From NCBI GenBank assembly GCA_938014945.1, contig CALLQH010000167.1:1-5077 (forward strand): 5,077 bases of DNA, read 5' to 3'. Each line of letters begins with the position of its first letter. Position 1 is the stretch's first letter. The notes beneath the pieces are model-generated. The model did not search any database and was not told the DNA's origin. It worked only from the letters and a program-made list of their open reading frames with translations. Origin of the DNA: an uncultured bacterium. GTDB taxonomy: Bacteria > Pseudomonadota > Alphaproteobacteria > SP197. The position numbers were made by a program, and so were the translations under genes. Positions 1 through 5,077 of the stretch are shown here, one piece after another.

Positions 1-77
1 GCTTCATCTTTCTCTATCTGGTCTTTTCGGGGCCGGGCGCCTGCAGCCTGGACGGCATGATCGCGCGCAGGCGCTGA
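1..77 (+). CDS. DoxX-family membrane protein, C-terminal fragment (partial, runs off left edge)
   Basis: Only the last 24 codons are present, read from base 3 and ending at TGA 75-77. The peptide is a hydrophobic stretch (FIFLYLVF) followed by SGPGACSLDGMIARRR. A final membrane helix followed by a GPG-x-x-SLD motif and a short basic tail is the usual ending of DoxX-family proteins, which are small inner-membrane proteins of about 130-160 residues with four helices. DoxX proteins have been linked to thiosulfate/quinone redox and oxidative-stress complexes in some organisms, but most bacterial members have no defined role. The gene converges on the next one with only 14 bp between stop codons. 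The assignment rests on about 20 residues, so the family call is moderate and no function should be inferred from it. Confidence 0.6.
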   Translation, partial: FIFLYLVFSGPGACSLDGMIARRR

Positions 78-91
78 GCCTCACGGCCGCG

Positions 92-721
92 TCAGCCGGC
101 GCTGGGGTGCAGCACGGGCCGGTAGCCCCCTGCCAGCACGCCGACCGTGTGGCGCGGCGTCAGCACGTCGACTTCGCCTCGCGGCAGCGGTCGTAACGCT
201 CCGTAGCCGCTGTGGGACCAGCGCCGCATGCCGCCATCCAGAACAAGCCAGGACTGGTTCTTGAAGGCGACCATGGTGCCGGTGGCCAGGGATGCGGCGG
301 ATACCCTGTACGTGTGCTTGCTGCGGTCGCTGCGCAGCCGGTCACGGTGGAGCGTGTCGTCCATGACAACAGCCTTGGGCCGCGTCGCCCAGCCGTTGCC
401 GTGCTGCCAGGCGGCGACGAAGCGCTCGTAGTCGGCGCGGCGGCACAGGGCGCAGGGGCGGTGGCCCGCAGCCAGGGCCGTCGCCTCGTCGAGGAAAAAG
501 AGCTCCGTCCAGACCCGCGGCTGCATGACGGGGCGCCACCAGTCCTTGTAGGCCAGGCTGCAGGTGATCCAGGCCTTCAGGCGCCAGCGGCGCCCGGCAA
601 GAACGCCTGCCGTGTCGCAGAGGCAGCCCCGGTTGCCCAGAAACATGCCGCGTGCCGGATCGGCGACGATCTCGCCCCAGGGCGTCACGCGGTTCTGCAG
701 CGGATGGGAAATGACGCTCAT
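92..721 (-). CDS. Conserved uncharacterised protein with Ada-like Cys (putative zinc-binding) motif
   Basis: A 209-residue soluble protein with no signal peptide or membrane helix. I recognise it as a conserved hypothetical of alphaproteobacteria, not as a named enzyme. Near the N-terminus it has VTPWGEIVADPARGMFLGNRG (11-32), then C33-x-C35 and WITC (C54). The most telling block is residues 75-95, FFLDEATALAAGHRPC followed by ALCRR, with C90 and C93. This closely resembles the second Cys pair of the Ada N-terminal zinc domain (fF...A..AGfRPCkrC). C33/C35 or C54 could complete a four-ligand site; that is inference. The C-terminus (188-208) ends TPRHTVGVLAGGYRPVLHPSA. I chose ATG 721 because it has a modest AGG four bases upstream. 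A TTG at 751 would add ten residues but has AGAGG too close to it. It is divergent from the antiporter gene. DNA or nucleotide binding is possible but unproven. Confidence 0.8.
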   Translation of the reverse strand: MSVISHPLQNRVTPWGEIVADPARGMFLGNRGCLCDTAGVLAGRRWRLKAWITCSLAYKDWWRPVMQPRVWTELFFLDEATALAAGHRPCALCRRADYERFVAAWQHGNGWATRPKAVVMDDTLHRDRLRSDRSKHTYRVSAASLATGTMVAFKNQSWLVLDGGMRRWSHSGYGALRPLPRGEVDVLTPRHTVGVLAGGYRPVLHPSAG

Positions 722-795
722 GTGGCCTGCGAACGGCAGTCTGTCGCACAAACCTCTGTTAGATTGCTCGGCACGACAAGCGGAACCACCGATTC
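722..795. promoter_or_regulatory. Divergent intergenic region, expected to hold promoters of both flanking genes
   Basis: This 74-bp gap separates two genes transcribed away from each other, so both promoters or their start-proximal parts should lie here or just inside the coding ends. I see no convincing -35/-10 pair. TTAGAT at 759-764 is a weak -10-like hexamer for the antiporter, without a good -35. No standard Shine-Dalgarno precedes the antiporter ATG at 796; the nearest purine-rich stretch is AAGCGGAA, ending about ten bases upstream. No strong inverted repeat was seen. Confidence 0.4.
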
Positions 796-2574
796 ATGAC
801 CTTCCTCCTTGAGGCCCTGATCTTCCTGGCCGCCGCGGTGATCGCGGTGCCGCTGGCCAAGCGTCTGGGGCTCGGCTCGGTGCTGGGTTATCTCGTGGCC
901 GGTGTCGTGGTCGGCCCGGACCTGCTGGGCCTGTTCGACAAGGTCGATGACGTCCTGCACTTCGCCGAGTTCGGCGTCGTGCTGCTGCTGTTCATCATCG
1001 GCCTGGAACTGCAGCCTGCGCGCCTGTGGACCCTGCGGCGCGCCGTGTTCGGACTGGGCGGCGGGCAGGTGGTGCTCACGGCGGCGCTGATCACCCTGGT
1101 TGCCGTGGCCATGGGGGTGCAATTCCACTCCGCGCTGGTCGCCGGTCTGGCGCTGGCGCTCTCCTCCACGGCCTTTGTCCTGCAGATCCTGCACGAGCGG
1201 CGCGAGGTGGCCACACGCCACGGGCGCGCGGCCTTCGGCGTGCTGCTCTTCCAGGACCTTGCCGTCATTCCGATCCTCGCCGCCCTGCCGCTTCTGGCCG
1301 CGGGCGAAGCAGGCGGCAGCACGGGCGATGCCTGGCTTGCGGTGGGCAAGGGCGTGCTCGCCATTGTCGCCGTGGCGATCGGCGGTCGTTATCTGTTGCG
1401 TTTCCTGCTGCGCATCGTCGCCCGATCCCGCGTGCGCGAGGTCTTCACGGCGACGGCGCTTTTCACCGTGATCGGCGTCGCCCTGCTGATGGACCTTGTG
1501 GGTCTTTCGATGGCGCTGGGCGCCTTCCTGGCGGGCGTCCTGCTTGCGGATTCCGAATACCGGCACGAGCTGGAAGCCGATATCGAGCCCTTCAAGGGCT
1601 TGCTGCTGGGGCTGTTCTTCATTGCCGTGGGCATGTCGGTCGATCTCGACCTGCTCTTCGCGCGGCCCCTGATGGTGCTCGGCCTTGTCGCCGGTCTGGT
1701 CGTGCTCAAGGCTGCGGCGGTTCTGCTGCTGGCGCGTATCGCCCGCCACACCTGGAACACCTCCGCGCTGCTTGCGATCTCGCTCGCCCAGGGCGGCGAG
1801 TTTGCCTTTGTCATCCTGGGCGTGGGCCTGGGCGTCGACATGCTCGATAGCGAGACCGCCGCCCTGCTGATCCTGGTCGTCACGCTTTCCATGGCGGCAA
1901 CGCCGCTGCTGTTCCTGCTCTACGACCAGTGGTCCAGGCGCATGCTCCGGGACGCCGAGCCTGAATATGACGGCCATATTCCCGAGGAAAACCAGGTCAT
2001 CATCGCCGGCATGGGGCGCGTCGGCCAGATCGTCGGCCGTGTTCTCGCCGGGCGGAAGATCGGCTTCACCGCCCTGGAGTCCGATGCCTCCCAGGTCGAT
2101 TTCGTGCGCCGATTCGGCAACAAGGTCTATTACGGCGATGCCGGGCGGCTGGACCTGCTGCATGCCGCCAAGGCCGATCAGGCGGTGCTCTTCGTGCTGG
2201 CCATCGAGGATGTGGAGCAGTCGCTGGCCACCGCGCGCGTGGTGGTCAAGCACTTCCCCCATCTGAAAATCCTCGCCCGGGCGCGGAACCGCCAGCATGC
2301 CTATGCCCTGATGGATCTCGGCATCCGCGACATCGTGCGCGACACCTATTTCTCCAGCCTGGAGATGACGCGCCAGGCGCTGACCGTGCTGGGGCACGAG
2401 CCCGATCAGGCGGCCCATATCGTCGACACCTTCCGCGAGCACGACATGAAACGCCTCCATGCCCAGCGCGAGGTCCACAAGGATCTCGACCGCATGGCCG
2501 CCGAGAACCTGCAGTGGACGCGGGAGCTGGAGCAGCTCTTCGAGGACGACGCCCGGGAGCGCAGCGAGGACTGA
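796..2574 (+). CDS. kefB: KefB/KefC-type glutathione-regulated K+/H+ antiporter (CPA2 family)
   Basis: A 592-residue inner-membrane antiporter, close to the length of E. coli KefB (about 600). Residues 1-380 form a run of roughly 12-13 hydrophobic helices containing PLAKRLGLGSVLGYLVAG (19-36), the FQDLAVIP transport motif (152-159, with Q153-D154) and the regulatory loop HELEADIEPFKG (257-268). Residues 398-510 are a KTN/RCK Rossmann domain with GMGRVGQ (405-411), YYGDA (445-449) and ARAR (494-497). The tail (550-592) is charged and helical, with RELEQLF near the end as in KefB. Kef systems are held closed by glutathione and opened by glutathione adducts, so that K+ efflux acidifies the cytoplasm during electrophile stress. 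The HELE loop and tail favour KefB over KefC, while DIEPFKG is KefC-like, so the symbol is approximate. No KefF/KefG-like partner is encoded nearby. The start fits the family N-terminus although its Shine-Dalgarno is weak. Confidence 0.93.
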   Translation: MTFLLEALIFLAAAVIAVPLAKRLGLGSVLGYLVAGVVVGPDLLGLFDKVDDVLHFAEFGVVLLLFIIGLELQPARLWTLRRAVFGLGGGQVVLTAALITLVAVAMGVQFHSALVAGLALALSSTAFVLQILHERREVATRHGRAAFGVLLFQDLAVIPILAALPLLAAGEAGGSTGDAWLAVGKGVLAIVAVAIGGRYLLRFLLRIVARSRVREVFTATALFTVIGVALLMDLVGLSMALGAFLAGVLLADSEYRHELEADIEPFKGLLLGLFFIAVGMSVDLDLLFARPLMVLGLVAGLVVLKAAAVLLLARIARHTWNTSALLAISLAQGGEFAFVILGVGLGVDMLDSETAALLILVVTLSMAATPLLFLLYDQWSRRMLRDAEPEYDGHIPEENQVIIAGMGRVGQIVGRVLAGRKIGFTALESDASQVDFVRRFGNKVYYGDAGRLDLLHAAKADQAVLFVLAIEDVEQSLATARVVVKHFPHLKILARARNRQHAYALMDLGIRDIVRDTYFSSLEMTRQALTVLGHEPDQAAHIVDTFREHDMKRLHAQREVHKDLDRMAAENLQWTRELEQLFEDDARERSED

Positions 2575-2586
2575 ACCCGGACGGCC

Positions 2587-4050
2587 TCAGGCCCCGGCAG
2601 CGGAAACGGCGGCCGGCCCCAGGCGTGCGATCAGGTCCAGCAGGTGGTCGACGTCGTCCTCGCCGTTGGCATAGTGCAGGAAGCAAGCGCGCAGGCAGGT
2701 CTTCTCGCCGATCTTGCTGGTCGGCACATGAGCCTCGCCGCTTTCGCCGATCAGGCGCGAGAGGTGCTCGTTGACGGCATCGAGCCGGTTCTCCGGGACC
2801 CCGGCCGGTCGATAACGGAAGCACAGCACCGACAGGGAGACCGGCGTCAGGGCCTCCAGATCGTCGCGTTCGGCGACCCTTTGCGCCAGCAGGCGGGCGA
2901 GGCGGTTGCAGCGGGTCACCAGCTCCGTCATGCCCTGCTTGCCCAGACGGGCAAGGGCGGCCCAGGCCTTCACGGCTCGGTTCGCATAGGTGAGCTCGAA
3001 GCTGTACTCGTAAGGCCAGGGTGCCTCCGGGCTTTCCCCCGATTCCAGATAGGCCGGCACCAGCGAGAAGGCGCGTTTCTGCAAGGCGCGGTCGCGCAGC
3101 AGCAGGGCGCCGCAGTCGACCGGGGTCTGGAACCACTTGTGCGGATCGATGGTGAGGGAGTCCGCGCGCTCCATCCCGGCAAAGCGCGGCGCCTCATCGG
3201 GGTCCAGGCGGCCGATGGCGCCGTAGGCGCCGTCGACATGGAGCCATGCGCCGTGTTCGGCTGCGATATCGGCAAGCGCCTCCATGGGATCGATGGCGCC
3301 CGTGTTGGTCGCCCCCGCGTTGGCGACCACGGCACAGGGCAGGGCGCCTGCGGCGATGTCCTCTCCGACCATCTCCGCGAGCGCATCCGGGCGGATGCGG
3401 AAGGCGGCGTCGGTCGCCACAAGGCGCATGTTCGCCGACCCGATGCCCAGCATCTCGACGCACTTCTGGACCGAGCTGTGGGTCTGGTCGGAGGCGTAGA
3501 CCACCAGGCGCGGGCCGCCGTGCAGGCCGTCGCGGCGCATGTCGTGTCCGGCCCGCTCATAGGCGCGGTAGCGCGCTGCGGTCAGCGCGGTGAGGTTGGC
3601 CATCGAGCCGCCCGAAAGCAGCAGGCCCATGCTGCCCTCCGTCGGGAAGCCGGTCAGTTCCATCAGCCAGCGGCTGACGGTGGCGAGCAGGAAGATGCCG
3701 GAATGGTCGTAGCCGTCCGACGTGCAGTTCATCGCGGTGGCGACGGTATCGGCGAGGATCCCGATGGGGGCCGGAGGGGAGTCGATCCAGCCCACGGAGC
3801 GTCGGTGCCCGGTGGGCAGCGGCCACGGCAACACGTCCCTTGCCAGCAGGTCGAGGATGGCTTCGGCACTCATGCCCTGTTCCGGCAGCGGCTGCTCCAG
3901 CAGGCGGGCCCGAACATCCTGGGGAACCAGGCGTTCGACCGGCAGGTCCTCCAGGGTTTCCAGGTGGCGGGCGGCAAGGTCGATGGCCGTGGCGCCCAAC
4001 TGGCGGAAGGCGCCGGCGTCCCGGCGGTGCGGGTGGTCGTTGCGCTGCAT
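2587..4050 (-). CDS. PLP-dependent group II amino acid decarboxylase (aromatic-L-amino-acid decarboxylase-like)
   Basis: A 487-residue cytosolic fold-type I PLP enzyme, of normal length for group II decarboxylases. Visible landmarks are LLSGGSMANLTAL (144-156), which forms part of the phosphate-binding region; DQTHSSVQK with H191, which should stack on the PLP ring; HVDGAYG with D273, which should pair with the pyridine nitrogen; and DPHKW with K305, the Schiff-base lysine. The flexible-loop segment PWPYEYSFEL (345-354) keeps a Tyr (Y349) where decarboxylases have their catalytic Tyr; a Phe there marks aldehyde synthases. VDGAYG, in place of the VDAAYAG of animal and plant enzymes, is typical of a bacterial subgroup often annotated only as pyridoxal-dependent decarboxylase. 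The expected reaction is amino acid to amine plus CO2, with unknown substrate: aromatic amino acids, diaminobutyrate and others are all possible. It follows the FkbM gene by 21 bp and is probably co-transcribed with it. The Shine-Dalgarno is weak (GGA seven bases before ATG). Confidence 0.92.
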   Translation of the reverse strand: MQRNDHPHRRDAGAFRQLGATAIDLAARHLETLEDLPVERLVPQDVRARLLEQPLPEQGMSAEAILDLLARDVLPWPLPTGHRRSVGWIDSPPAPIGILADTVATAMNCTSDGYDHSGIFLLATVSRWLMELTGFPTEGSMGLLLSGGSMANLTALTAARYRAYERAGHDMRRDGLHGGPRLVVYASDQTHSSVQKCVEMLGIGSANMRLVATDAAFRIRPDALAEMVGEDIAAGALPCAVVANAGATNTGAIDPMEALADIAAEHGAWLHVDGAYGAIGRLDPDEAPRFAGMERADSLTIDPHKWFQTPVDCGALLLRDRALQKRAFSLVPAYLESGESPEAPWPYEYSFELTYANRAVKAWAALARLGKQGMTELVTRCNRLARLLAQRVAERDDLEALTPVSLSVLCFRYRPAGVPENRLDAVNEHLSRLIGESGEAHVPTSKIGEKTCLRACFLHYANGEDDVDHLLDLIARLGPAAVSAAGA

Positions 4051-4071
4051 GGCAGATCCGTTTCGGGGTGT

Positions 4072-4794
4072 TCAGTCGCGGCGATAGAAATAGATGTTCT
4101 CGCCGCGCACGACACGGTCGTAATGCGAGGCGGGCAGTGCGCCGAGCACCGCCTTCCTGGCGCCCGGGCTGAAGAACTCATGCACCTCGATGATGAAGCA
4201 GCGCACGGAGGGCAGCCAGGAAAGGTCGCCGCTGAACACTTCGCGTTCGGCGCCCTCGATGTCCAACTTGAAGACATCGATGTGATCGATGTCGAGGCGT
4301 GCCATGAGGTTGTTCACGCTCAGGGCGGGAACCTCGCGCATGCCGTCGGTGGCCTCCTGCGTGCGCCGGGTCATGTGCGGCAGCACCATGCCCTCGTCAT
4401 CGGCCATCTGCAGCCCGATGGTGCCGTCATGGGACCACAGCGCGGCTTCGATGAGGGTGAGGTTCTTGAGGACCCGGCAGTTTCTGGCGAGTTGGCGGAA
4501 GTTGCTGCGATCAGGCTCGATGGCAACGATGCGGGCCTGCGGGAAGCGGTGGGCGAACCAGAGGCTTGCGTATCCGACATTCGCGCCGGCATCGATCACC
4601 ACGGACGTATCGTCGGGCAGGGGGAAATCGTAATCGCGGGCAACGAAGATCTGCCGGAAGATTTCCGCATCACTGGTGCCCAGGCGCATCCGCACCCCGG
4701 TCTGAATACCTGGCACGGCCAGGCTGATCTCGCGCACCGGGAATTGTTCCAGGATCGAGGTCGGGAACTGGTTCTTGCCGATGGACGTGTACAT
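4072..4794 (-). CDS. FkbM-family SAM-dependent methyltransferase
   Basis: A 240-residue class I methyltransferase. VVIDAGANVGYASLWFA (65-81) is motif I of the SAM-binding Rossmann fold, AIEPD (91-95) holds the acidic residue expected to bind the SAM ribose, and FKLDIEGAEREVF (175-187) is the signature that marks FkbM members. The C-terminal strand FIIEVHEFF (200-208) also fits. FkbM proteins usually O-methylate hydroxyls of polyketides, glycans or other small molecules; the acceptor here is unknown. I chose ATG 4794 (MYTSIGKNQF). The frame stays open upstream to a TTG at 5004, but those 70 extra residues are Arg/Pro/Cys-rich, unlike the family, and lie in non-coding-looking sequence. It is the first gene of a likely two-gene unit with the decarboxylase. 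A 50-60 residue segment before the SAM domain (GVRMRLGTSDAEIFRQIF at 33-50) matches the usual N-terminal lead-in of this family. Confidence 0.9.
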   Translation of the reverse strand: MYTSIGKNQFPTSILEQFPVREISLAVPGIQTGVRMRLGTSDAEIFRQIFVARDYDFPLPDDTSVVIDAGANVGYASLWFAHRFPQARIVAIEPDRSNFRQLARNCRVLKNLTLIEAALWSHDGTIGLQMADDEGMVLPHMTRRTQEATDGMREVPALSVNNLMARLDIDHIDVFKLDIEGAEREVFSGDLSWLPSVRCFIIEVHEFFSPGARKAVLGALPASHYDRVVRGENIYFYRRD

Positions 4795-4805
4795 GGCCGC
4801 GGGCG

Positions 4806-4810
4806 CTCCT
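4806..4810 (-). promoter_or_regulatory. Candidate Shine-Dalgarno for the FkbM methyltransferase
   Basis: On the minus strand AGGAG lies 11 bases before ATG 4794, a rather long spacing. A second, stronger purine run, AGGAAGGAG at 4820-4828, lies further upstream with no ATG, GTG or TTG in this frame at a usable distance. ATG 4794 remains the best start because the protein begins sensibly there. Confidence 0.45.
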
Positions 4811-4865
4811 GCCGGTTGTCTCCTTCCTGCCCGCCTGCGGCCCGGGGCGCAACCAGGGGAGAGCA

Positions 4866-4946
4866 ATGACGCTAGCGTTTGGCCGGCTGGACATCGGGTG
4901 GTGTGACGGCTGCTGCAATCCCGTCGATTGCAGACTGTCGGTCTGA
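4866..4946 (+). CDS. Possible 26-codon Cys-rich small ORF (weak)
   Basis: ATG 4866 is preceded by AGGGGAGAGCA, which places GGGGAG at good Shine-Dalgarno spacing, and the frame runs to TGA 4944-4946. The peptide is MTLAFGRLDIGWCDGCC followed by NPVDCRLSV, with four Cys (13, 16, 17, 22) in 26 residues. It lies on the strand opposite the methyltransferase, inside its presumed leader, and its last codons overlap the inverted repeats at 4913-4945. No + strand gene follows within the window, so a leader-peptide role cannot be tested here. I recognise no family. So short a frame can easily arise by chance, and the ribosome-binding site is its only positive support. Confidence 0.17.
   Translation: MTLAFGRLDIGWCDGCCNPVDCRLSV
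4913..4933. repeat. Perfect 8-bp inverted repeat with 5-base spacer
   Basis: CTGCAATC, spacer CCGTC, then GATTGCAG: the arms are exactly complementary. It lies about 120 bp upstream of the methyltransferase ATG, in its likely leader or promoter. No T-run follows on either strand, so it is not an intrinsic terminator. It could be a repressor operator (21-bp dyad) or an RNA hairpin in the leader. The spacer CCGTC is also complementary to GACGG at 4905-4909, giving an alternative pairing. Confidence 0.6.
4931..4945. repeat. Second inverted repeat, 5-bp arms, overlapping the first by three bases
   Basis: CAGAC, spacer TGTCG, then GTCTG. The CAG at 4931-4933 is shared with the right arm of the neighbouring 8-bp inverted repeat, so as RNA the two hairpins could not both form fully. 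The arms are short and could be coincidental; the interest is in the overlap. Confidence 0.4.
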
Positions 4947-5077
4947 AAGGGCAATTGACCGCTCTTTCGAAGGGAAATGCAACTTCAAGGTTTAATAAAA
5001 CCAATTTAACTCACGCATTCCGACTTTTGTGCGATGGTGACGTTACATATGTCGTGCTTTCCTCCAACTCGCTGATT

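Larger units (their letters stand above)
4795..5077. other. Intergenic region: probable promoter and leader of the methyltransferase-decarboxylase unit
   Basis: About 283 bp with no convincing gene. The part near the methyltransferase (4795-4910) is GC-rich, while 4940-5060 is clearly more AT-rich than the rest of the window, as expected of a promoter region. It holds several dyads: a 10-bp palindrome ACGCTAGCGT (4869-4878), the overlapping inverted repeats at 4913-4945, and GGTTT-AATA-AAACC (4989-5002). No sigma-70 promoter stands out on the minus strand. Minus-strand reading frames entering from the right edge close within about 25 codons (stops near 5006, 5011 and 5043); one could be the tail of an upstream gene, but nothing identifies it. 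Confidence 0.5.

Noticed and set aside
212..799. A 195-codon + strand frame over the Ada-like gene
   Set aside because: It is antisense to the conserved 209-residue gene, has no motif and overlaps the antiporter start. It is a composition artefact.
718..2478. A 586-codon open frame on the minus strand, antisense to the antiporter
   Set aside because: The translation is dominated by His, Gln, Asp, Gly and Arg, the mirror of a Leu/Ala/Val-rich membrane protein. No domain is visible and the opposite strand encodes a clear full-length antiporter.
2583..2593. GGCC-TCA-GGCC dyad as a terminator between the convergent genes
   Set aside because: It has only a 4-bp stem and no U-tract on either strand, and such GC dyads are common in this base composition.
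2644..4869. A 741-codon open frame on the + strand, antisense to the decarboxylase and methyltransferase
   Set aside because: It spans two well-supported minus-strand genes and their gap. The translation is rich in Gly, Arg, Gln, His and Ala with no recognisable domain. Long antisense frames are expected in GC-rich DNA with strong third-position bias.
4955..4983. Possible + strand sigma-70 promoter: TTGACC, 17 bases, TGCAAC
   Set aside because: The -35 matches five of six positions but the -10 only three of six, and no + strand gene follows in the window.
4795..5004. N-terminal extension of the methyltransferase to a TTG at 5004 (310 residues)
   Set aside because: The extra 70 residues are Arg/Pro/Cys-rich and unlike FkbM proteins, and they cover AT-rich, dyad-containing sequence that looks non-coding. 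ATG 4794 gives a normal family length.
5043..5065. Minus-strand GGAGG (5061-5065) followed by ATG-TAA (5043-5048), a start-stop pair
   Set aside because: The 12-base spacing is long and the two-codon frame has no support. It is most likely chance near the window edge.

Overview
The window is GC-rich, with strong third-position G/C and tightly packed genes. It holds four complete genes, the last codons of a fifth, and one AT-richer upstream region at the right edge. The protein repertoire suggests an alphaproteobacterium, perhaps Rhodospirillales-like: an uncharacterised LDEATALAAGHRPC-type protein that I associate with that class, a KefB-type antiporter, and a bacterial group II decarboxylase with the VDGAYG motif. 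This placement is inference from protein style, because there is no rRNA or marker gene here.

Left part (1-795): the C-terminus of a DoxX-like membrane protein runs off the left edge on the + strand. It converges, 14 bp apart, on a minus-strand gene for a 209-residue uncharacterised protein. That protein carries a segment resembling the zinc-binding Cys region of Ada (AGHRPCxLC). A 74-bp gap then separates it from the divergently transcribed antiporter gene.

Middle (796-2574): a full-length KefB/KefC-type potassium/proton antiporter with a membrane domain, a cytosolic nucleotide/glutathione-sensing KTN (RCK) domain and a charged C-terminal tail. No KefF/KefG-type ancillary oxidoreductase is encoded in the window.

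Right part (2587-4794): two minus-strand genes 21 bp apart, a FkbM-family SAM-dependent methyltransferase followed by a PLP-dependent group II amino acid decarboxylase. They probably form one transcription unit. It ends 12 bp from the antiporter's stop codon, and I see no intrinsic terminator between them. The pair suggests modification of an amine-containing small molecule or cell-surface component, but the substrate cannot be read from sequence.

Right edge (4795-5077): about 280 bp without a convincing gene, presumably the promoter and leader of the methyltransferase-decarboxylase unit. It contains a perfect 8-bp inverted repeat overlapping a second 5-bp one, a third alternative pairing, and a tiny Cys-rich reading frame with a good Shine-Dalgarno on the opposite strand. 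I see no mobile element, CRISPR array, tRNA or rRNA. Nothing here amounts to a demonstrable new system. The best leads are the Ada-like uncharacterised protein, the methyltransferase-decarboxylase pair and the structured leader.
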